Shown in pieces: positions 7,160 to 12,652 of a DNA stretch of 12,675 bases; positions within the stretch are counted from its first letter, which is position 1; each line of letters opens with the position of its first letter. Position numbers and translations under genes: made by a program. The notes under the pieces are model-generated. The model searched no databases and was not told the DNA's origin. It saw only the letters and a list, made by a program, of their open reading frames with translations. Source of the stretch: an uncultured Spirochaetia bacterium (GTDB taxonomy: Bacteria > Spirochaetota > UBA6919); contig CAJXGR010000060.1 in NCBI GenBank assembly GCA_913053665.1, positions 1-12,675 on the forward strand. Reading direction: 5' to 3'.

Positions 7160-7609
7160 TTAACTGTCATCAGACAAGGCTTTTAACCGAAAGAGAGGCT
7201 GATCATATTCTACAGCCTGTCCATCTTCGACTAAAACTTCCAGGATTTTACCATGTATATCAGATTTCACTTCATACTGGAGGTTCATAGACTGTATGTA
7301 AGCAATAATCTTTCCCTCATCCACCACCTCACGGAGCTTGACAAGAGGTTTCGTGGCTTCCTTACTTTCACTTCTCCGAAAAAAGCCGACGTATGGGGAG
7401 GTTATATCATGGTGATCTGATGTGTCACTTTGTCCATCAGGCATTATAGCATCTTGTGTCCCTAAAGGTAGTTGACTATCCTGCCTTTGACTTTCTGAAC
7501 TCAGATTTCTAACGATTTCAATCTTCTTCTTTGAGTTCTCAACTTTAAAATATCGGGTCTCAGTCCGATCCAATGCTTCAAGTATGCTTTCAATGAGTTT
7601 AGAGTCCAT
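7160..7609 (-). CDS. AccB-like biotin-carrier domain protein lacking the biotinyl lysine
   Basis: This 149-aa protein has the layout of AccB (BCCP): a helical N-terminus (1-35), a flexible linker (36-70), then a C-terminal biotinyl/lipoyl domain beginning SPYVGFFRRS (71-80), where BCCPs have SPMVGTFYRSP. The end, ILEVLVEDGQAVEYDQPLF (122-140), is close to the family consensus. The acceptor motif, normally EAMKLMNE, reads QSMNLQYE: the lysine that carries biotin is Asn109 (codon AAC, 7285-7283) and the Glu three residues before is Gln106. The hinge Met is retained. As read, it cannot be biotinylated by the normal route. It sits between efp and accC exactly where accB is expected, so it is a diverged AccB. 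It may be structural or regulatory, may use another group, or may reflect a sequencing error. Start ATG 7609 is preceded by a weak GGAT site. Confidence 0.85.
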   Translation of the reverse strand: MDSKLIESILEALDRTETRYFKVENSKKKIEIVRNLSSESQRQDSQLPLGTQDAIMPDGQSDTSDHHDITSPYVGFFRRSESKEATKPLVKLREVVDEGKIIAYIQSMNLQYEVKSDIHGKILEVLVEDGQAVEYDQPLFRLKALSDDS

Positions 7610-7644
7610 GTTGATCCGTATAGTTTTTATAAAACCTTAATAGA

Positions 7645-8205
7645 TTAGGATACACGGGTAATGTATTCCCCTGTCCTTGTGTCAATCTTTAATACATCGT
7701 CAATATTAACGAAAAGTGGTACCTGAAGAGTATAATTCGTTTCAACAGTTGCAGGTTTCGTGGCTCCACTAACCGTATCACCCTTTAAGCCAGGTTCAGT
7801 GTGTGTCACCTTCATTTCAACAAACATCGGTGGGATCAGGTTAATGACAGACCCTTCGTAGACATCCACTTCGATATCCATCCCTTCCTTCAGGAAATGG
7901 AGGGCATCCCCTACGATTTCTTTGGATAGACCTTCTTGTTCATAGGTCTCAGAGTCCATAATCATTATCTGATCACCATCTTCATAGAGATACTGAACCT
8001 GACGACGCTCTACATAGGCATCTTCTATCTTTTCTTCTGATCTAAATGTTTTCTCGATAACACTATTTTTCTTCAAAAGGCGTAACTTTGTTCTCACAAA
8101 AGCTCCCCCTTTCCCTGGTTTGAAGTGCTGATGATCCAATACAGAATAAAGTTCGCCTTCTAACTTAATCATACTGCCTTTTTTTAAGCTGTTTGCACTC
8201 ACCAC
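7645..8205 (-). CDS. efp: Elongation factor P
   Basis: This 186-aa protein has the standard EF-P length and three-domain architecture: KOW-like N domain (1-65), OB domain II (about 66-128) and OB domain III (129-186) ending in LKIDTRTGEYITRV, the usual signature. It binds stalled ribosomes between P and E sites and promotes peptide bonds at polyproline stretches. The tip loop is HFKPGKGGAFVR, placing the potentially modified residue at Lys32. The loop is PGKGG rather than the PGKGQ of E. coli, and no modification gene (epmA/epmB-like) is in the window, so the modification state is unknown. The start is GTG 8205, with AGGA (8216-8213) 7 nt upstream; a second GTG follows immediately. A 139-nt gap upstream contains two promoter-like sites and a palindrome. 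The accB-like gene starts 35 nt downstream. Confidence 0.96.
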   Translation of the reverse strand: MVSANSLKKGSMIKLEGELYSVLDHQHFKPGKGGAFVRTKLRLLKKNSVIEKTFRSEEKIEDAYVERRQVQYLYEDGDQIMIMDSETYEQEGLSKEIVGDALHFLKEGMDIEVDVYEGSVINLIPPMFVEMKVTHTEPGLKGDTVSGATKPATVETNYTLQVPLFVNIDDVLKIDTRTGEYITRVS

Positions 8206-8232
8206 TATTTTGTCCTGTTGCTACAAGTTATT

Positions 8233-8261
8233 ATTATATAGGAAATAGTACCATTTCTTAA
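8233..8261 (-). promoter_or_regulatory. Promoter candidate P2 for efp
   Basis: On the minus strand a perfect -10 element TATAAT (8238-8233) is preceded by TTAAGA (8261-8256), four matches of six to the -35 consensus, with a 17-nt spacer. Transcription would begin about 8226, giving a leader of about 20 nt before the efp GTG. Confidence 0.5.
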
Positions 8262-8263
8262 AT

Positions 8264-8279
8264 ATCCATTTAAATGGAT
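8264..8279. promoter_or_regulatory. 16-bp perfect palindrome, possible operator
   Basis: ATCCATTTAAATGGAT is perfectly self-complementary and lies directly between the two promoter candidates upstream of efp, at about the start site of P1 and just upstream of the P2 -35. This position suits a dimeric repressor controlling efp-accB-accC. It does not match an operator that I know, such as the FapR consensus, and AT-rich palindromes do occur by chance. Confidence 0.45.
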
Positions 8280-8287
8280 TACCCACT

Positions 8288-8316
8288 AAGTTAGCAAAAT
8301 ACGAATAGCTTGTCAA
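8288..8316 (-). promoter_or_regulatory. Promoter candidate P1 for efp
   Basis: A consensus -35 TTGACA (8316-8311) is followed after 17 nt by a weak -10 TAACTT (8293-8288) on the minus strand. The site is in the gap between aroQ and efp, so efp and the genes after it could be transcribed independently of thrB-aroQ. Confidence 0.45.
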
Positions 8317-8344
8317 GCAAGATTCACACTTTTTCTTTTAGCCT

Positions 8345-8791
8345 TTAAGAGGAGGGCCTGTTGAGAAGCTGATCCATAGCTTTTAGTGCCAAATGATAAC
8401 CGTAAGGCCCTAAACCCATGATGACACCTTCTGAAATATCATGAAAATAGGAATGTTGCCTGAATGAATCACGCTTATAGATGTTGGACAGGTGGATTTC
8501 TATAGTGAGGAGTTCACGAGCCAATATGGCATCCCGTATCGCTATGGAAGTATGGGTGTAGGCGGCCGGGTTAATTATAAGCCCCTCTGCATGTTCACCT
8601 TTATTCTGGATGAAATCAACAATCTCGCCCTCATGATTAGAAAAGAAGGTAAGTATCTCAATACCAATGTTTTTGCCCTCCTTGACTAGCTCATTGTTGA
8701 TCTCATCAAGTGTCTGCTTCCCATAAATATGGGTTTCCCTTGTTCCTAAAAGGTTTAAATTGGGGCCATGAATAACTAATACTTGTTTCAT
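8345..8791 (-). CDS. aroQ: Type II 3-dehydroquinate dehydratase
   Basis: This 148-aa protein has the typical size for the dodecameric type II enzyme, which dehydrates 3-dehydroquinate to 3-dehydroshikimate in aromatic amino acid synthesis. Clear signatures are HGPNLNLLGTRE (9-20), the catalytic Tyr of HIYGKQTL, FFSNHEGEIVDFI (the loop that in most members reads QSNHEGE), NPAAYTHTSIAIRDA, the catalytic His in IEIHLSNI and the Arg in RDSFRQHSY, and GLGPYGYHLAL near the C-terminus. It follows thrB by 19 nt with no promoter between, so the two are co-transcribed; efp comes 139 nt later. The ribosome-binding site before ATG 8791 is weak (TGGTAA). No other shikimate-pathway gene is in the window. 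Confidence 0.95.
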   Translation of the reverse strand: MKQVLVIHGPNLNLLGTRETHIYGKQTLDEINNELVKEGKNIGIEILTFFSNHEGEIVDFIQNKGEHAEGLIINPAAYTHTSIAIRDAILARELLTIEIHLSNIYKRDSFRQHSYFHDISEGVIMGLGPYGYHLALKAMDQLLNRPSS

Positions 8792-8810
8792 AAGATATTA
8801 CCATAAACCT

Positions 8811-9713
8811 TCAGTCAATGATCCTGGCGCCCTCAAAATCCACTTTGAGGTAACGTACTTTTGCTTCTAGTTTTTCCTGTTCAAAGACTTCCACAACAGA
8901 TTGACCCACTTTTTCACGATTCTCATGACAAAAAATAGCAAGAGTGGGTCCAGATCCCGATATAAAAGCACCGACCGCACCCGATTGATAGGCCTTTTCA
9001 CAAGCTTTTTTCAATCCTGGGACAAGAGGAAATCTGTAGGGCTGGTGCAATTCATCTTCTAGAAGGCTTTGAAGCTCATCCCATTGTCCTTTTTCCAGGG
9101 AGCGGATCAGACGGATCAAACGGGTGGCGTTTTTTGTAACCACTTTAAGAGGATAGTTTTCAGGCATGACCTCTCTGGCTGACTGTGTGGATACGTGAAA
9201 ATCAGGGGACACAGTCACTATATCAAGCCCTGAAGGGAATATTAATGGGATTATAGAAGGATTTTCCTCCTCGTCCCTGTATGACAAGGTGAAGCCACCC
9301 AATAAAGCGGGGGTCACGTTATCAGGATGACCATCCTCTTCAACCGCTAGCTTGAGCATGTCCCTTTTAGTTAAAGGGTTATCTAAAAGGGCATTAGCAG
9401 CGACTATACCGCTTACAATAGCACTACTGGAACTTCCAAGGCCTCCCATGAGAGGAATCTCGTTGTCTATCTTGATTCTGAGGCCATTTAGCGGCTTGTT
9501 TAGAGAACTAAATACCCTTTGGATGCTTTTATATATCATATTGCTTGAGTCTGTGGGGATATATTCTTTGCCTTCACCCGCATACTCAATGTCAAGGGTA
9601 GGTTCCGATAGCAATTCTACCTCAACCGTGTTGTATAAAGTCAATGCTAAACCCAGAATATCAAAACCGGGGCCTATATTAGCCGTAGAGGCTGGAACCT
9701 GTACTTTAACCAT
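8811..9713 (-). CDS. thrB: Homoserine kinase
   Basis: This 300-aa GHMP-family kinase phosphorylates homoserine to O-phosphohomoserine for threonine synthesis in the cytoplasm. It has the N-terminal substrate motif VPASTANIGPGFDILGLAL (6-24), the ATP-binding loop PLMGGLGSSSSAIVSG in the first third, HPDNVTPALLGGF in the middle and the C-terminal GHMP motif ISGSGPTLAIF. TANIGPGFD together with the DNVTPAL segment is specific for ThrB rather than mevalonate-type kinases. Length is normal. It begins only 6 nt after the stop of the receiver-phosphatase gene with a weak AAAAGAAT site, so it is probably translated by coupling and driven by the promoter at 10900-10927. Placing a biosynthetic enzyme directly behind a stress-signalling gene is unusual. 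No thrC or hom gene is nearby. Confidence 0.95.
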   Translation of the reverse strand: MVKVQVPASTANIGPGFDILGLALTLYNTVEVELLSEPTLDIEYAGEGKEYIPTDSSNMIYKSIQRVFSSLNKPLNGLRIKIDNEIPLMGGLGSSSSAIVSGIVAANALLDNPLTKRDMLKLAVEEDGHPDNVTPALLGGFTLSYRDEEENPSIIPLIFPSGLDIVTVSPDFHVSTQSAREVMPENYPLKVVTKNATRLIRLIRSLEKGQWDELQSLLEDELHQPYRFPLVPGLKKACEKAYQSGAVGAFISGSGPTLAIFCHENREKVGQSVVEVFEQEKLEAKVRYLKVDFEGARIID

Positions 9714-9719
9714 ATTCTT

Positions 9720-10871
9720 TTAATCATCCAGTCGTACACAAAGAATGTTAATATCATCCTCAAAAGATTCGTCAGAAGCAAATTGATAAAGGTTCTCAAG
9801 AAGGGTTTCAATCAACTCTTTTGGGGCGAGTTCTTTGTTTTCGCCTACAATTTTAAGCAAACGTTCATCACCAAAAGGCTCTTCCTGGATATTTTCCACG
9901 TCAGTCAGTCCATCTGTGTATAGAAATATCTGATCATTGGGCTCATAGGACATTTCGATTGTCTTATATTTGGTATCCTTAAAGATTCCCAGGATAGTTC
10001 CTTGACATTGCAACTGCATGATGTCAGATTTTGTATTATTGTAGAGTAGAGCAGGGGGATGAGCTCCATTGGCATAGTAAAGTTTACGATTTTTCTGATC
10101 GACAATAATATAGATGGCCGTTGCGTAGATGAGGATTTCACCAAATATTTTCTGTAACTCATTATTTAACGTAAACAAAAAGTCACTGGGACTATCAATT
10201 CGATGGACATGGTTATCAAAGAGGGTTTTCAACACCATGGTAATCAAAGACGCCGCCACACCATGTCCCATCACATCCGACAGGAAGATGCCAATCTTGT
10301 TATCAGCCAATTGGATTACGTTAAAATAGTCCCCACCAAGTTTCTGGCTTGGTATGTATCTATAATGAAGGGTGAGCCCCTTGAAAATCACTTCATTGTT
10401 AGCGGGTAAAATGGCTTCCTGTACTTTTTTGGCTATTTCTAACTCTTTTTCAAAGACTCTATTCTGATCCAGGATTTGGGAATTATATTTCTTGATTCGT
10501 ATGAGTGAGCGAACACGAGCTAAAAGTTCATAAATATTAAAGGGTTTGGAGAGGAAATCATCGGCTCCCGCCTCGATCCCTGCTATACGACTGGATACTT
10601 CATTGAGTGAGGTTACCATGACAACGGGTATGTTTTCAGTAATGGTATTGGATTTAATGAGACGACAGGCCTCATAACCGTCCATGACTGGCATCATGAC
10701 ATCAAGAAGGATAATATCGGGCAATTCTCGTTGGGTGATTTCCCAAGCTTCTTTGCCATTTGAAGCGGTAAGAATGTTATAACCTTCTTCTTCAAGATAG
10801 ACCTGTAAAAGCTCTACATTTGTGGATAAGTCATCAACAATCAGTACTTTGGCTAAACCTTTTTCGTTCAA
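9720..10871 (-). CDS. Response regulator with SpoIIE/RsbU-type PP2C phosphatase output
   Basis: This 383-aa protein carries an N-terminal receiver domain (8-125) with acidic pair D13/D14, phospho-acceptor D57 in LLDVMMPVMDG, T87 and K109 (LSKPF). A helical linker (125-155) leads to a PP2C domain (155-383). Metal-binding aspartates are all present: D181 in GGDYF, D199 in LSDVMGHG, D320 in LYTDGLT and D372/D373 in EDDINIL. It should therefore be an active Ser/Thr phosphatase controlled by a histidine kinase, acting on an STAS-type anti-anti-sigma factor; neither partner is in the window. Start is TTG 10871, supported by AGAAGG (10883-10878) 6 nt upstream and the absence of an earlier start. A TTGACA promoter lies just upstream. 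thrB follows after 6 nt. It contrasts with the degenerate PP2C domain at 1528-3285. Confidence 0.92.
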   Translation of the reverse strand: MNEKGLAKVLIVDDLSTNVELLQVYLEEEGYNILTASNGKEAWEITQRELPDIILLDVMMPVMDGYEACRLIKSNTITENIPVVMVTSLNEVSSRIAGIEAGADDFLSKPFNIYELLARVRSLIRIKKYNSQILDQNRVFEKELEIAKKVQEAILPANNEVIFKGLTLHYRYIPSQKLGGDYFNVIQLADNKIGIFLSDVMGHGVAASLITMVLKTLFDNHVHRIDSPSDFLFTLNNELQKIFGEILIYATAIYIIVDQKNRKLYYANGAHPPALLYNNTKSDIMQLQCQGTILGIFKDTKYKTIEMSYEPNDQIFLYTDGLTDVENIQEEPFGDERLLKIVGENKELAPKELIETLLENLYQFASDESFEDDINILCVRLDD

Positions 10872-10899
10872 AAAAGACCTTCTTTAATGGAAAGTATAA

Positions 10900-10927
10900 A
10901 ATATACGGAAAAATCCAACTTTGTCAA
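10900..10927 (-). promoter_or_regulatory. Sigma-70-type promoter for the receiver-phosphatase/thrB/aroQ unit
   Basis: A perfect -35 TTGACA (10927-10922) and -10 TATATT (10905-10900, five of six matches) are separated by 16 nt on the minus strand. The predicted start lies about 22 nt upstream of the TTG start codon of the response-regulator gene. This is the best promoter match in the window. Confidence 0.65.
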
Positions 10928-10992
10928 GAGCTTATAGGTTCAATTCAAGGCTATTTAATTCTTCTCTAACTCTTTATTATTCTATATGATAT

Positions 10993-11013
10993 GGCCAGAC
11001 AGAATGTCTGGCC
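10993..11013. repeat. 9-bp perfect stem-loop
   Basis: GGCCAGACA and TGTCTGGCC are exact reverse complements around a 3-nt GAA loop. The position is about 65 bp upstream of the -35 of the response-regulator promoter. Part of the left arm also pairs with 11042-11053. No T-run follows on either strand, so it is unlikely to be a simple terminator. Confidence 0.6.
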
Positions 11014-11041
11014 TACTTTCCTTAAAATACTGGTAGAACAA

Positions 11042-11053
11042 ACATTCTGTCTG
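11042..11053. repeat. Second copy (inverted) of the 10996-11007 sequence
   Basis: ACATTCTGTCTG is the exact reverse complement of 10996-11007, so the stem-loop sequence has a nearby inverted partner 34 bp away. It also lies within GAACA...TGTTC (11036-11056). Two competing folds, or two sites for one DNA-binding protein, are possible. Confidence 0.5.
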
Positions 11054-11126
11054 TTCAGTTCCTAATTAAAATAAACAATTATCAGGAGAATGAAATTGCC
11101 CTGAGATTCAATGAGTGCAAGTTTAT

Positions 11127-11656
11127 TTTAGGGTAAAAATTTCGTTTTAGAAGCTGAAATAATCCTGAGCAAGATTGCCAATGACCTTGAGAAACTCCTT
11201 CAGTCCAATACCTTTCAAGATCTACCAGAATCAAAGAAAATAATTATCCGTGTGAATGTGGTTCAACAGCTCAATACAAAGGAAGGAAAAAAAACTTTAA
11301 CTACTGGAAGGACAAAAATCGAGATGAATCGTCGTTATTATAGGGGATGGTCCAAGTTGGCTGGATATCTTAGTAAAGGAAGTGCTCAATTTAAGGCCAA
11401 AAAGTATTATAAAAATCATTATGAGAAAATGAGATGCAAAGATTTTGAAGAAAGGGAAAACCCTATAGCTCTGGAAAAATTGAAGGAACGGTTCGTCATC
11501 TAGTTCACGAGAGAGTGGGAAAGTCACCTAGCACTTAGACGATTAGAGATGCCAATGCTATTCTAATTTTGAGGGCATACATAATAAATGGTTATTGGGA
11601 ACATATTAAGCAAAAAAGATACCAAAAATTAAGAAAAACTTGATTTTTACCCTAAA
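11127..11656 (+). mobile_element. Decayed insertion sequence (internally deleted, about 0.53 kb)
   Basis: TTTAGGGTAAAAAT (11127-11140) is repeated in exact inverted orientation at 11643-11656. With gaps the similarity continues inward (GTTTT at matching positions 14-18 counted from GGGT). The enclosed 0.5 kb holds a broken transposase reading frame, so these are terminal inverted repeats. The ends begin GGGT, as I recall for some ISKra4-related elements. No direct target duplication is visible apart from a TA on each side. The length is far below that of a complete element (over 1.2 kb), so much of the gene has been lost and it should be immobile. Confidence 0.65.
11132..11643 (+). pseudogene. 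Transposase remnant, ISKra4-like, frameshifted
   Basis: One frame is open from 11132 to a TAG at 11501-11503, with no ATG start and no ribosome-binding site; TAG 11129 and TGA 11102 block it upstream. It ends in YYKNHYEKMRCKDFEER. From about 11450 another frame continues the protein: KGKPYSSGKIEGTVRHLV, then, after an in-frame TAG (11536), DANAILILRAYIINGYWEHI up to TGA 11641. The GSGxIEGTxRHLV and AxAILxLRA pattern is what I know from C-termini of ISKra4-like DDE transposases, where a KGKPIGSG-type motif precedes. The purine-rich stretch 11447-11457 is the likely frameshift site. The N-terminal 60 residues are not recognised and may be joined across a deletion. Lysine- and arginine-rich composition fits a DNA-binding protein. 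It is not expected to make a working product. Confidence 0.6.
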
Positions 11657-11908
11657 TCGAATTCGCACCCGTAGGGCAGCTATGATAAGCTTATGCTAGG
11701 ACCATTTTGTAGGTAAACGATAATTTAGTCCCCTGAGTGGCTGGGGAAAATCTGCGGCTAATCATCTGTGATTAAGAGAATTAGACTGATTTTTCATAGT
11801 AACTCATGGAGAGCAAAGGCTTTTTAAGTCATCTGGTAATTTCCAGATAGACTTGAATCAATCTATCATTGTATTTGGAAAGAATATACGCAATCAAGAA
11901 ATTACTTT
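11657..11908. other. Non-coding stretch with no recognised gene
   Basis: No convincing reading frame or RNA gene was seen in this 252-bp stretch between the insertion-sequence remnant and the receptor relic. It contains a 10-bp palindrome ATAAGCTTAT, a CCCC/GGGG pair separated by 9 nt around 11730-11747, and the hairpin at 11826-11854. Confidence 0.5.
11826..11854. repeat. 11-bp hairpin with one bulged base
   Basis: AAGTC-ATCTGG (11826-11836) pairs with CCAGAT-A-GACTT (11843-11854), leaving a 6-nt loop and a single bulged A at 11849. No T-run follows on the plus strand (an upstream T-run is present), and an A-run follows on the minus strand. It may be part of an untranslated RNA or an old terminator. 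Confidence 0.5.
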
Positions 11909-12151
11909 ATGAAGAAAATTATTAAAGACTTGCGATAAACTGTTGCCTTTAAGAGTAAATTTGTTATCTTTAGCCTTATCTTGTTTTGGAATTTTATGCA
12001 TAGAAAGTATTGTAGTTTTGTCCACAATCTTCAGTTTCAAGCCCGCGAAATTAGCATCTTGATGTTATCTTTGATGGTTAAAAAAAAATCGGACATTAAT
12101 TTACGTTTATTGATGAAGTTAAATCCGTGATATGAAAAGTATCAGGGTGAC
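11909..12151 (+). pseudogene. Broken 5' end of a chemotaxis-receptor-like gene
   Basis: From ATG 11909 the frame reads MKKIIKDLR, a TAA stop (11936), then 63 open codons to a TGA at 12128-12130, then YEKYQGDS. Ignoring the stops, this gives a basic N-terminus, a hydrophobic segment (FVIFSLILFWNF), and a polar stretch NLQFQAREISILMLSL, then KKKSDINLRLLMKL and YEKYQ. Many bacterial methyl-accepting chemotaxis proteins begin the same way: a short cytoplasmic leader, TM1, then a helical sensor with LxLRRxEKDFLLRxDxKYVEKY. The resemblance to that last motif is my main reason. The two in-frame stops and absence of TM2, HAMP and signalling domains mark it as a relic. No good ribosome-binding site is seen. 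The match is by eye and could be coincidental. Confidence 0.42.
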
Positions 12152-12160
12152 TCATTACTT

Positions 12161-12169
12161 TGCTATACA
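12161..12169 (+). promoter_or_regulatory. Extended -10 promoter candidate for the RRM gene
   Basis: TGCTATACA matches an extended -10 (TGn followed by TATAnn-like hexamer at 12164-12169). There is no good -35 at 17 nt. The start would be near 12176, giving a leader of about 36 nt before the ATG at 12213. Confidence 0.35.
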
Positions 12170-12212
12170 TGTCAATTCCTGGCAGAGATGCTAATTTTTT
12201 TAGGAGTTTATA

Positions 12213-12473
12213 ATGTCAAAAAAAATCTATGTTGGTAATCTACCTTTTACAGCTTCAGAAGATGATGTGAAGGACTTATTTACATCACATGGGGATATCC
12301 AGTCCATCAAATTGATCACAGACTTTGAGACAGGTCGTTTTAGAGGCTTTGGATTTGTTGAAATGGAATCAGATCATGCTCAGACAGCTATTGAAGCCCT
12401 TAATGGAACGGATTTTAATGGAAGAACCTTGCGAGTGAATGAAGCCAGAGAAAGGCAGGGTGGACCGAGATAA
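12213..12473 (+). CDS. Single-RRM RNA-binding protein
   Basis: This 86-aa protein is one RNA-recognition motif and little else. RNP2 is IYVGNL (5-10) and RNP1 is RGFGFVEM (44-51), with the aromatic residues that stack on RNA bases (Tyr6, Phe46, Phe48) present. The typical connecting segments TASEDDVKDLF (13-23), AIEALNGTDFNGRTLRV (59-75) and a short basic tail RQGGPR complete the fold. Small RRM proteins of this kind occur in cyanobacteria, spirochaetes, Bacteroidetes and proteobacteria, and some are cold-induced; their RNA targets are mostly unknown. The glycine-rich tail found in many relatives is almost absent. ATG 12213 is preceded by AGGAG with 6-nt spacing, one of the strongest ribosome-binding sites in the window. 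It is the only intact plus-strand gene and stands alone. Confidence 0.95.
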   Translation: MSKKIYVGNLPFTASEDDVKDLFTSHGDIQSIKLITDFETGRFRGFGFVEMESDHAQTAIEALNGTDFNGRTLRVNEARERQGGPR

Positions 12474-12490
12474 AGAACATAAGATGAATG

Positions 12491-12541
12491 GACAAGGTTT
12501 AACATATTGAATGACACCATTCTGTAAATCGTTAACTTGTC
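12491..12541 (+). repeat. Imperfect long hairpin after the RRM gene
   Basis: GACAAG-gt-TTAAC (12491-12503) pairs with GTTAACTTGTC (12531-12541) around an inner perfect 5-bp hairpin GAATG/CATTC (12509-12522). It starts 17 nt after the RRM stop codon. It is followed by mixed sequence rather than a T-run, so it would be a 3' structure rather than a standard terminator. Confidence 0.45.
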
Positions 12542-12546
12542 TATAG

Positions 12547-12652
12547 TAAACGGGCAGGACAAATCCTTTGTAAGGGTCTAAATGCTATTATATCTGATCA
12601 TATGTATAACTTTCATGTTTTTTTATGATCTCAGCGTTTTTCTGCCCGTTTA
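12547..12652. repeat. 106-bp segment bounded by 11-bp perfect inverted repeats
   Basis: TAAACGGGCAG (12547-12557) is the exact reverse complement of CTGCCCGTTTA (12642-12652). The 84 nt between them include a 7-bp inverted pair GATCATA/TATGATC (12596-12602, 12624-12630) and a small CCTT/AAGG hairpin. The right arm is followed by GTTTTAAT. No reading frame fits. It could be a structured RNA, a small mobile repeat, or a long-range terminator for the RRM gene. Confidence 0.55.

Noticed and set aside
9352..9723. 123-codon plus-strand frame opposite thrB
   Set aside because: It lies entirely over the conserved thrB coding sequence and has no family motif.
11036..11056. LexA-type SOS box (GAACAAACATTC)
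   Set aside because: One half-site deviates, no damage-response gene is adjacent, and the sequence is better explained as part of the local inverted repeat.
11252..11503. Stand-alone 83-aa gene starting at GTG 11252
   Set aside because: No ribosome-binding site precedes the GTG, the frame is open a further 120 nt upstream, and the sequence continues in another frame as a transposase, so it is part of a pseudogene.
11297..11527. Minus-strand open frame with hydrophobic stretch in the insertion-sequence remnant
   Set aside because: The plus strand carries transposase-like motifs here; the hydrophobicity is the complement of Lys-rich codons and there is no ribosome-binding site.
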